In this document: positions 16,481 to 23,322 of the stretch, in pieces
Layout of the letters: each line of letters opens with the position of its first letter
How positions within the stretch are numbered: position 1 is the stretch's first letter
Source of the DNA: Rhodospirillaceae bacterium
GTDB taxonomy: Bacteria > Pseudomonadota > Alphaproteobacteria > UBA8366 > GCA-2717185
Direction of reading: 5' to 3'
Assembly (NCBI GenBank): GCA_002717185.1
Contig: PBDC01000019.1
Span: 91,001-114,322, forward strand
DNA: 23,322 bases
Notes under the pieces: model-generated
Database searches by the model: none
Told to the model about the DNA's origin: nothing
What the model saw: the letters and a program-made list of their open reading frames with translations, nothing else
Translations under genes and position numbers: made by a program

Positions 16481-16583
16481 ATCGTTTCAATACTCTTGTC
16501 CAGAAATGCCTTTACGCACTTTCCCCACGCCGGAAAACAAGGCAGGTTTCTCAAACAGACAAAATTTGAGCGAGAGGCTTGGT

Positions 16584-18092
16584 ATGACACCCAAACCCAT
16601 CAAAAACGCTGCCGAACATATGGCAAGCTTAAAAGATGGCCGCAGCGTATTTATCGATGGTCGAATGGTGGATGATGTGACTGAGCATCCCGCGTTTCGG
16701 AACTCCATTCGAACGGCGGCGAACCTATACGATTATCAGGCCGATCAGGCTAACGCGGAGGTGATGACTTTCGAATCACCAACCAATGGGCGTCACGTGA
16801 ACCGCGCCTGGCAGATGCCAGAATCCTATGAGGACCTCGTCACGCGCCGTAAGGCGCTCGTTGCATGGGCGGAACAGCATGGTGGATTTATGGGGCGTTC
16901 GCCAGACCATCTTGCCTCTGCGGTAACCGGGCAACTAATGGGGCTCGATATCTTCGAGGCTTATGACAAGGATCGCTCCAGGGCGTTCTGGGAATACTAT
17001 GTCCATGCGCGCGATAACGATCTCTACCTCACTTACGTCATCATTAACCCACAAGTCGACCGTTCCAAGAGTGTGGCCGAGCTCAACAATGACGATCCGG
17101 TGATGAAGATCGTCGACGAAGATAGCGAAGGGGTGACTGTGCGAGGCGCCAAGATGCTGGGCACCAGTTCGATCATGGCGAACGAGGTTTTTGTCGCACA
17201 TTTGCAGCCCTTGAGGCCAGATGAGGTGGATTATGCGCTTAGCTGCGCCCTACCCATGAATACCAAGGGCCTGAAAGTCCTCTCCCGTAAATCCTTTGAG
17301 CAGCATGCTGTTTCGCAGTTCGACGATCCGCTTGCTTCACATTATGATGAGAATGATGCACTAATTTATTTCGACGATGTGAAAGTACCGTGGCACCGCA
17401 TCTTTGTGCATCGTAGCCCGGAGATGTGTAGACGCCAGTTTCATGATACGCCGGGCCACATATATCAGAACTATCAGGCACAAATCCGCATCACGGTGAA
17501 GCTGAAATTCCTCGTAGGCCTTGCGCGCGGCATCTGTGAGACGATTGGCACTGTCAAGGTGCCTTCGGTCGCCGAAGCGTTGGGAAAGTTGGCTGCGCAG
17601 GCCGCTGCAGTCGAGAACATGATGTGGGGCATGGAAGCGAAAGGCCAGAAATCGGGCAGGTTTTTTGTGCCTGATCGACATGCGGTCTATGCAGCGCAGA
17701 CACTGACCCAAGAGTTCTATCCTCAAATCATCAATTCGATCCGGGAACTGTCTGGCGGTGCGCTGATTATGCTACCCTCGTCTGCTGCTGACTTTGGCAA
17801 TCCGGAACTGGCGGAAATTATCGAGAAGGTTCAAATATCCGCGGATGGCCGCAAAGACACAGACCGGGTCAAGCTGATGAAACTCGCCTGGGACGCGGTC
17901 GGTTCGGAGTTTGCTGGTCGCCACACTCAGTACGAAATGTTCTATGCCGGCGCACAGTTTGTCACCCGCAGCCACAGTTTTCGGACTTACGATTGGGACA
18001 AGGCTGCGTCGGTCGTGGCTACCGTGGCAGACCGTTACGATCTTGACAGTTCGATTTCCGAATCCACTAAAAAGTCGCGGCAGTCCAGCTAA
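16584..18092 (+). CDS. 4-hydroxyphenylacetate 3-hydroxylase (HpaB) family flavin oxygenase
   Basis: A 502-residue protein of the HpaB family: FADH2-dependent monooxygenases with an acyl-CoA-dehydrogenase-like fold that hydroxylate phenols. Seen in order: the start KNAAEHMASLKDGRSVFIDG; RDNDLYLTYVIINPQVDRS (143-161), the family's flavin/substrate segment; DDVKVPWHRIFVH, a conserved turn; and the C-terminal helical domain with SIRELSGGALIMLPSS. The Cys residues that bind the iron-sulfur cluster in the related 4-hydroxybutyryl-CoA dehydratases are not apparent, which favours the oxygenase branch. The start is placed at ATG 16584, six bases after GAGAGG and matching family N-termini; an in-frame ATG at 16506 would add 26 residues with no ribosome binding site. 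No flavin reductase partner (HpaC) is in the window. The true substrate is unknown. Confidence 0.88.
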   Translation: MTPKPIKNAAEHMASLKDGRSVFIDGRMVDDVTEHPAFRNSIRTAANLYDYQADQANAEVMTFESPTNGRHVNRAWQMPESYEDLVTRRKALVAWAEQHGGFMGRSPDHLASAVTGQLMGLDIFEAYDKDRSRAFWEYYVHARDNDLYLTYVIINPQVDRSKSVAELNNDDPVMKIVDEDSEGVTVRGAKMLGTSSIMANEVFVAHLQPLRPDEVDYALSCALPMNTKGLKVLSRKSFEQHAVSQFDDPLASHYDENDALIYFDDVKVPWHRIFVHRSPEMCRRQFHDTPGHIYQNYQAQIRITVKLKFLVGLARGICETIGTVKVPSVAEALGKLAAQAAAVENMMWGMEAKGQKSGRFFVPDRHAVYAAQTLTQEFYPQIINSIRELSGGALIMLPSSAADFGNPELAEIIEKVQISADGRKDTDRVKLMKLAWDAVGSEFAGRHTQYEMFYAGAQFVTRSHSFRTYDWDKAASVVATVADRYDLDSSISESTKKSRQSS

Positions 18093-18164
18093 TTTTTACC
18101 AGCAATTGGCTGTGCTAGATTGCTCGGCCTTTGGCTCATTCTATCTTTCAACCAGGTGGCGATT

Positions 18165-19376
18165 GTGAGAGCACAGCGATTACGATACCTGTTCTTGAAT
18201 ATCGGCCATTTTGCCGACCACTTGTTCATGCTGATTTTTGCTAAGGCCGCAGTTAGCGCGGGTCTTGGCTTTGGCTTAGCGGAGAACGGAGCCTATGCGG
18301 AGATGATCCCCTACGGCATCCCCGCTCTTGTTCTGTTTGGCGCCTGCGCTCCTCTCGCTGCCTTTATCGCGGACTACTGGACCCGGAATGCGATGATCAC
18401 CGTGTTTTTTGTTGGCATCGGTGCGGCGTCGGTCGCGACCGGATTTGCCGAATCTCCCCTGCAAATCGGTATAGGCCTCTCTGTGATCGCGATTTTCGCG
18501 GCCATCTATCATCCGGTCGGCATGGCAATGGTGATCGAGGGTGGAGGCAGGGTTGGCTGGCGGATAGGCGTAAATGGGGTTTGGGGGAATATGGGCGTCG
18601 CAGCTGCCCCGCTTATAACTGGCGTCATTCTAGCCGACTATAATTGGCGTTTGGCGTTCATTCTGCCTGGTCTTATCGCGATCGGGGTTGGAATCGGTTT
18701 TGGCCTCTTCGTACGGTCTGGCAAGGCCAAACCTCCGCCCGCCAGCGCGCGAGAGAAGTCGTTGGTCGGTTTCGCGCCCGGCTGGAAGCGCGCCCTCTGC
18801 GCCTTGGCGTTGGTGTCTTCGGCAGGTGGCTTCGTCTTCGGGGCGTTAACCTTCATCATTCCGCGTTTGTTTGAGGTGCGGATGACGGGTATTACGTCCG
18901 ATATAGCGGTAACCGGTGCTTTGGCCGCGAGCGTCTACGCGGTGGCCGCGTTCGCGCAACTTGTTGTCGGCCGTTTGGTCGACCGGCACCCAGTGAAACC
19001 AATCCTGTTCGTCGTCGCCGTCTGCCAGGCTGCCCTGGTCTTCGTGATGTCGATGCAAGTGGACTACCTGCTATTCGTGGCAGCCCTGTTGTCTATGACC
19101 TTCGTGTTCGGACAGATTCCGATTACCGATGCCGTACTGTCCCGCTACGTGCCGGATGCATGGCGGGCCAAGGTGCTGTCGGTGAAGTTCCTGCTGAATA
19201 TTGGTGTGGGCGCAGTGTCGCTGATGACAGCACGCATGATCCTTGCCAGTGGTGGTGGATTCGAGACCGTTGTGCTGGTTCTAGCGATTGGCGCCTGCTT
19301 TATTGTGCTCGGTGCTTTCTTGCTACCGACGAAATCAGATCCGGCGGCCGTTTCGGCCACCGCACCTGCCGCATAG
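18165..19376 (+). CDS. MFS transporter, fosmidomycin-resistance-like branch
   Basis: A 403-residue membrane protein with about 12 hydrophobic segments, no signal peptide and the charged MFS loop VVGRLVDRHPVKPI before the second half. The start RYLFLNIGHFADHLFMLIF and the segment IFAAIYHPVGMAMVIEGG resemble the Fsr-type branch of MFS exporters (HxxxHP-like turn after helix 4). The GTG at 18165 is preferred because AGGTGG stands five bases upstream; an earlier in-frame TTG at 18120 has no such site. It lies 72 bases downstream of the HpaB-type gene in the same direction, so an export or uptake role linked to that oxygenase's substrate is plausible but not shown. It ends three bases from the end of the convergent ligase gene, leaving no room for a conventional terminator between them. 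Confidence 0.85.
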   Translation: MRAQRLRYLFLNIGHFADHLFMLIFAKAAVSAGLGFGLAENGAYAEMIPYGIPALVLFGACAPLAAFIADYWTRNAMITVFFVGIGAASVATGFAESPLQIGIGLSVIAIFAAIYHPVGMAMVIEGGGRVGWRIGVNGVWGNMGVAAAPLITGVILADYNWRLAFILPGLIAIGVGIGFGLFVRSGKAKPPPASAREKSLVGFAPGWKRALCALALVSSAGGFVFGALTFIIPRLFEVRMTGITSDIAVTGALAASVYAVAAFAQLVVGRLVDRHPVKPILFVVAVCQAALVFVMSMQVDYLLFVAALLSMTFVFGQIPITDAVLSRYVPDAWRAKVLSVKFLLNIGVGAVSLMTARMILASGGGFETVVLVLAIGACFIVLGAFLLPTKSDPAAVSATAPAA

Positions 19377-19379
19377 ACA

Positions 19380-21488
19380 CTAGCCCTTGACCGGAACGAT
19401 TAGGGCGTCTAGTGCAACTGCGCCTTTGCCTTTCGGTTGTACCACGAATGGGTTAACGTCGACGCTTTCCAATGTGTCCGCGTTTGCGGCCGCGAATATC
19501 GACAGGTTAGACAGGGCCTTGGCTAGCGCCGGCACGTCTGCCGGCGGAGCGCCCCGCGCGCCCTGCAGGATGGTGTAGCCCTTGATTTCTCGGATCATTT
19601 CCGTCGCTTCCTTAACGCCAAACGGGGCAACACGGAATGTCACATCCTTCAGCGCTTCGGCAAAGATACCACCGAGTCCGAACATCACGACCGGCCCGAA
19701 GGCGGGGTCCCGGAAGGTGCCGAGAATTGTCTCAACGCCACCGCCTATCATCTTGGCAACTAGTACGCCGTCGATGCGGGCATCCGGGTCGGCTGACTTC
19801 GCGTTTGCTATGATGTCATTGTAGGCCTTGCGAACAGCGCTCTGTGAGTTGAGGTTTAGAACCACGCCGCCGATTTCTGTCTTGTGTAGAATATCGGGCG
19901 AGACGATTTTCATTACCACTGGGAAACCTATTCGCGTAGCAGCTTTAGCAGCATCGGCTGGCGACTTGACCAGGCTCTCACGTCCGGTCGGTATGCCGGC
20001 CTTTTTGATCAACCGTTTGGCCTCGTATTCGTTCAGCGCCTTGGTCGGGACCTTCGGTGTCGACGCGGGAATTTTGGGTCGTGATGGTATTTTCCTTTGG
20101 AAACCGGCATGCAGCCTCGCTAGTGCGTTCAGCGCCCAGATTGTTTCCGCCGGATCTTCGAATGCCAGAATGCCTTCTTGCTCCAGCTTCTGGATGTTAT
20201 GAGCGTTGCCGAAGATCGACAGAGCCATCGGTCGGTCCGGGAATTTTTCGCGGATCGGCCGGATTGCCTCCATCAAACTGTCCGTCAGATCGTCCGAAAA
20301 AGCGAAGCTGGTGAAGAAGGAGGCGATGGAATCGTAGTTGCCATCGGTCAGCATCGCGTCGAAATTTTTTGTTAGCAGCGACCAGTCATTATAGAACATT
20401 GCGGTCGTGTCGACCGGGTTGCGCGTGCCGGCGAAGGGGATCAACTCCTTCAGCATCTTTTGCGTTTTCTGCGGCATTGGCGCCACGTTGAAATCTACAT
20501 CGGCCGCGGCATCCGCCATCAATACGCCCGCACCACCCGACACCGTGACGATACCCAGCCTGTCGCCCTTCGGATACTGGCCGAAAGAACAGGCATATCC
20601 GATGTCGACCAGCTCTCGGGCCGTACGGGCGCGGTAGACGTTGAACCGCTTGAAAACGGAGTCGTAAACCTCGTTGGAACCGGCGAGGGATGCTGTATGG
20701 GAAGCTGCCGCATGGGCGCCTATTTCCGAATTACCGACCTTCATCATGACGATCGGCTTGCCCTTGGAGTGAGCAAACTCGAATGCATCGTATAGCTTCT
20801 CGACGTCACGACAGCCTTCCATGTACCCCAGGATCACGTCGGTGCTATCATCCTCCGCCATGAAACGTACGCAGTCGGCAAACTGCACATCGCACTCGTT
20901 GCCAGTCGTGGCCCAATAGTTAAAACCAAGGCCGCGTTCGCGAAGCAGAACGAAGAAGTGAGCACCGAATGCGCCACTCTGGCTGACTACGCCGATGCGT
21001 CCATCCTTCGGCCGACCATGCAGGATCGATGAGGAGAATGTCGACCAGGCACAATCCTGGCCGCTAAAAATACCGAGGCAATTGGGGCCTAGGATCCGCA
21101 TGCCGGAGTTGTTAGCGATCTCCGACAGACGTTGTTGCGCTGCATCGCCTTCGCTACTCATCTCGGCGAAGCCGGAGGTGAAAGCGACGATGGATTTGAC
21201 GCCCTTTGCCGCACACTGTTCAGCGACGTCTAGGGCGATTTTTGCTGGGACCGCCATGATGGCTTGGTCGACACCGCCCTTGATGGCGTCAACGGACGGG
21301 TAAGCTTGCAGACCCTGTACAGTTTCGCGGTTCGGATTGACTGGATAGATCTTACCCTTGAATCCAAAATCTTTAAGTAGTTGAACCGGGCGCCCGCCGA
21401 TACGGCCGGGCTCTTCAGATGCGCCCAAAATGGCGATCGATTTTGGCCGGAAAAGCGGTTTCAGGCTCTTGTACAGGTCGGTGGACAT
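19380..21488 (-). CDS. ADP-forming acyl-CoA synthetase (acetate--CoA ligase family), fused subunits
   Basis: A 702-residue fusion of the alpha and beta subunits of NDP-forming acyl-CoA synthetases, which interconvert acyl-CoA + ADP + Pi and acid + ATP + CoA. Order: CoA-binding Rossmann domain (about 10-135: SIAILGASEEPGRIGGRPVQ, RILGPNCLGI); two succinyl-CoA-ligase-like domains (about 150-460, starting IGVVSQSGAFG) with the candidate phospho-histidine H264 in SHTASLAGS; then an ATP-grasp domain (about 485-700: LNEYEAKRLIKKAGIP, FPVVMKIVSPDILHKTEIGG). All key elements are present. The family includes acetyl-, pimeloyl-, malonyl- and other acid-CoA ligases, so the substrate is open. AGGGGGAA precedes the ATG. 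It is transcribed divergently from the acyl-CoA carboxylase genes, about 200 bases apart, which suggests shared regulation of an acid-to-CoA pathway. Confidence 0.93.
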   Translation of the reverse strand: MSTDLYKSLKPLFRPKSIAILGASEEPGRIGGRPVQLLKDFGFKGKIYPVNPNRETVQGLQAYPSVDAIKGGVDQAIMAVPAKIALDVAEQCAAKGVKSIVAFTSGFAEMSSEGDAAQQRLSEIANNSGMRILGPNCLGIFSGQDCAWSTFSSSILHGRPKDGRIGVVSQSGAFGAHFFVLLRERGLGFNYWATTGNECDVQFADCVRFMAEDDSTDVILGYMEGCRDVEKLYDAFEFAHSKGKPIVMMKVGNSEIGAHAAASHTASLAGSNEVYDSVFKRFNVYRARTARELVDIGYACSFGQYPKGDRLGIVTVSGGAGVLMADAAADVDFNVAPMPQKTQKMLKELIPFAGTRNPVDTTAMFYNDWSLLTKNFDAMLTDGNYDSIASFFTSFAFSDDLTDSLMEAIRPIREKFPDRPMALSIFGNAHNIQKLEQEGILAFEDPAETIWALNALARLHAGFQRKIPSRPKIPASTPKVPTKALNEYEAKRLIKKAGIPTGRESLVKSPADAAKAATRIGFPVVMKIVSPDILHKTEIGGVVLNLNSQSAVRKAYNDIIANAKSADPDARIDGVLVAKMIGGGVETILGTFRDPAFGPVVMFGLGGIFAEALKDVTFRVAPFGVKEATEMIREIKGYTILQGARGAPPADVPALAKALSNLSIFAAANADTLESVDVNPFVVQPKGKGAVALDALIVPVKG

Positions 21489-21688
21489 GGTCGTTACATT
21501 CCCCCTTGTGGTGCAAATTTTGTCGGAGTTCTATTCGAATTGCGCGGCATTGTTATCTTCTGCGCCCGTCCTGACAATAGCTGGCTCCGAATTCCTTATC
21601 GCACATTGACAAGGCGGGAACCGCGCAACAAAGTTCTGCCGCGCTGCCAGACCTGGTGCGCGTATTATTCCGGGGAGTGAAATTCACT

Positions 21689-23239
21689 ATGGCGTCCGAC
21701 GAACTTCACATGCAGTACAATAAGCGTCGTGAGGTGGCACTCGCCATGGGTGGCGAAGCCAAACTCGAGCGCAGGCGCAATGCAGGCATCATGAATGCGC
21801 GCGAACGTATCGACTATCTGCTCGATGCCAATACCTTCATCGAATCTGGCTTGTTTGCCACGTCTCTCCTTCCAGAAGATCGATACAAGACCCCGGCGGA
21901 CGGCAAGATTACCGGCTACGGACGCATTGAGGGGCGTGAAGCCGCTATCGTTGCAAACGATTTCACGGTGAAGGGTGCATCTTCGGCCGGAACGAATATG
22001 AAGAAAATCTCGCAGATGCAACGCACTTCCAAGGAGCGCGGCATCCCGATGGTCTATCTCGGTGAATCCTCTGGCGCCCGCATCCCAGACAATATGGGTG
22101 GGATCGGCATGGGAACCTTGCTTGGCGGCAACCCGAACCAGTATGCACGACTGCGCGAATGCCCCTGGGCGTCGGGCATATTGGGCATGAGCTATGGCTC
22201 GGCGACCTGGTATGGCTGCATGTCCGACTTCAACGTGATGCGGAAGGGCTCGGTCATGGCCGTCTCCAGCGAACGGCTGGTTTCGATGGCGATCGGTGAG
22301 AAGGTCGACCCAGAGGAGTTGGGTGGCTGGCGTCTGCATTCCGATGTGACTGGCCTGATCGATATGGCGGTCGAGACGGATGAGGAGGCGATCGACGCGA
22401 TCAAACAGTTTCTGTCTTTCATGCCGAGCCACAATGGAGAGAAGCCGCCCGTTAAGTCGACGCCGAAGGGGTCCGGCGACGGAGCACGGGATGTGGCCTC
22501 GCTTGTCCCGGAAAGCAGGACCCAGGTCTATGACATGCGTAAAGTGGTGCGTGCGGTCGTTGACAAGGACAGCTATTTTGAACTCAAACCGCGGTTTGGC
22601 CGCACGGCCGTGACGGCGCTGGGCCGGATGGGTGGCCAGGTGGTTGGGTTTGTGGCCAATAATCCTCTGTCAAAGGCGGGCGCAATGGATGCGATGGCCT
22701 GTGACAAGATCACCAGTTTCATGGTGCTATGCGATTCCTATAACATTCCTCTGGCGTTTTTTGTTGACAATCCGGGCTTCGTTATCGGTTTGGAGGCCGA
22801 ACGGCAGAAGGCACCCGGAAAAATCATCAATTTCATGAATGCGCTACAGCTCGTGACGGTGCCCAAGCTGACCGTTATGCTGCGCAAGAATTACGGGCAG
22901 GCCTATATAAACATGGCGGGTGGCCAGAATGCCGCCGATGTTGCTGCCTGGCTGACCGCCGAGGTCAGCTTCATGGACCCAACATTTGCGGTCAATGTTG
23001 TGCATGGTTCGGAAGGTTCGCTGCTGGAAGATACCGATCCGGAACGTTTCCAGCGCGAGTTCGAGGCTTTCCAGAAAGATAACAGTGTTTGGGATCTAGC
23101 AGCGACCTATGCTGTGCAGCAGGTAATCCCTCCGGCGGAGACGCGGGCATGGCTGATCCGCATGTTGGAGGTCCATAGTAACCGCCGGACTGGCGGGCTG
23201 GGCGAGCACCGCTTGCACAATTGGCCCACAAGCTATTGA
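21689..23239 (+). CDS. Acyl-CoA carboxylase, carboxyltransferase (beta) subunit
   Basis: A 516-residue carboxyltransferase of the propionyl-/methylcrotonyl-CoA carboxylase type, which moves the carboxyl group from biotin to an acyl-CoA. It has two crotonase-like halves. The first has GRIEGREAAIVANDFTVKG and the oxyanion-hole motif GESSGARIPDNMGG (125-138). The second has FFVDNPGFVIGLEAE and LRKNYGQAYINMAGGQN. The expected zinc-finger of bacterial AccD is absent, as in PCC-type subunits. The start is placed at ATG 21689, 11 bases after GGGGAG, with an upstream in-frame start possible at 21656. The small biotin-carrier gene follows after 36 bases, so this is the first gene of a carboxylase operon; the biotin carboxylase subunit is presumably beyond the right edge. 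The acyl-CoA substrate is not determined. Confidence 0.93.
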   Translation: MASDELHMQYNKRREVALAMGGEAKLERRRNAGIMNARERIDYLLDANTFIESGLFATSLLPEDRYKTPADGKITGYGRIEGREAAIVANDFTVKGASSAGTNMKKISQMQRTSKERGIPMVYLGESSGARIPDNMGGIGMGTLLGGNPNQYARLRECPWASGILGMSYGSATWYGCMSDFNVMRKGSVMAVSSERLVSMAIGEKVDPEELGGWRLHSDVTGLIDMAVETDEEAIDAIKQFLSFMPSHNGEKPPVKSTPKGSGDGARDVASLVPESRTQVYDMRKVVRAVVDKDSYFELKPRFGRTAVTALGRMGGQVVGFVANNPLSKAGAMDAMACDKITSFMVLCDSYNIPLAFFVDNPGFVIGLEAERQKAPGKIINFMNALQLVTVPKLTVMLRKNYGQAYINMAGGQNAADVAAWLTAEVSFMDPTFAVNVVHGSEGSLLEDTDPERFQREFEAFQKDNSVWDLAATYAVQQVIPPAETRAWLIRMLEVHSNRRTGGLGEHRLHNWPTSY

Positions 23240-23275
23240 TTAGCGTCCAAATAAAGCCGATACGAGGAGAGACAT

Positions 23276-23322
23276 ATGGCGCGCGAGGAAGTTGAGTCGG
23301 AGGTCACCGGGACCGTCTGGAA
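23276..23322 (+). CDS. Small biotin/lipoyl carrier protein, 5' fragment
   Basis: Only the first 15 codons are visible, MAREEVESEVTGTVW, after a strong GAGGAGAG ribosome binding site and an ATG at 23276. The S-E-V-T-G-T-V-W start matches the N-terminus of the free-standing biotinyl-domain proteins of acyl-CoA carboxylases, and the position right after the carboxyltransferase gene supports this. The biotinylated lysine motif lies outside the window, so the call rests on context as much as on sequence. Confidence 0.6.
   Translation, partial: MAREEVESEVTGTVW

Noticed and set aside
21665..22432. 255-codon open frame on the minus strand inside the carboxyltransferase gene
   Set aside because: It is fully antisense to a clear carboxyltransferase frame, is rich in His and Arg in the pattern of reverse-strand shadows, and has no family resemblance.
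1..23322. CRISPR arrays, insertion sequences, tRNA or rRNA genes
   Set aside because: No regular repeat-spacer pattern, transposase motif, terminal inverted repeat pair or tRNA-like cloverleaf was seen by eye on either strand.

Overview
The window looks like chromosomal DNA from an alphaproteobacterium, perhaps Rhodospirillales-like and free-living or marine. This is inferred from gene content and from one regulatory site. The SOS mutagenesis cassette imuA-imuB-dnaE2 is preceded by GAAC-N7-GAAC, the reverse complement of the alphaproteobacterial LexA box GTTC-N7-GTTC. HspQ, a DUF1185 protein, an HpaB-type oxygenase, a CaiB-type CoA-transferase and an acyl-CoA carboxylase fit the same assignment. 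I see no rRNA, tRNA, insertion sequence, CRISPR array or phage gene.

Layout, left to right. The left edge cuts a family 5 (peptide-type) ABC solute-binding protein gene on the minus strand. A small decayed gene and a cupin gene follow on the same strand. On the plus strand comes the most notable locus (2810-3679), a GrdB/PrdB-type reductase gene. It is split by an in-frame TGA at 3302-3304 that is very probably a selenocysteine codon, because the family sequence continues in the same frame and a SECIS-like hairpin sits just after the TGA. Eight bases later an O-methyltransferase-like gene starts, and then, after a gene remnant, a CaiB/BaiF CoA-transferase gene. On the minus strand, hspQ and pyrE lie upstream of another remnant. 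From 8746 to 14160 runs the tightly overlapping imuA-imuB-dnaE2 cassette. The right-hand third is metabolic: MFS transporter plus DUF1185 protein (11 bp apart), HpaB-type flavin oxygenase, a second MFS transporter, a minus-strand ADP-forming acyl-CoA ligase, and, divergent from it, the carboxyltransferase subunit of an acyl-CoA carboxylase followed by the start of a small biotin-carrier-like gene cut by the right edge.

How the genes work together. The SOS cassette is a self-contained error-prone translesion module. The solute-binding protein, CoA-transferase, ADP-forming ligase, carboxylase, HpaB oxygenase and two MFS pumps suggest uptake and CoA-dependent breakdown of organic or aromatic acids; the substrates cannot be read from the sequence. 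The selenoprotein and the methyltransferase form a two-gene operon of unknown function.

The larger gaps between intact genes hold short reading frames broken by stops or frameshifts (1608-1902, 4885-5197, 6795-7063, 8275-8676, 16239-16480, possibly 2458-2679). This points to active loss of small genes in this lineage, although assembly errors could explain single frameshifts.
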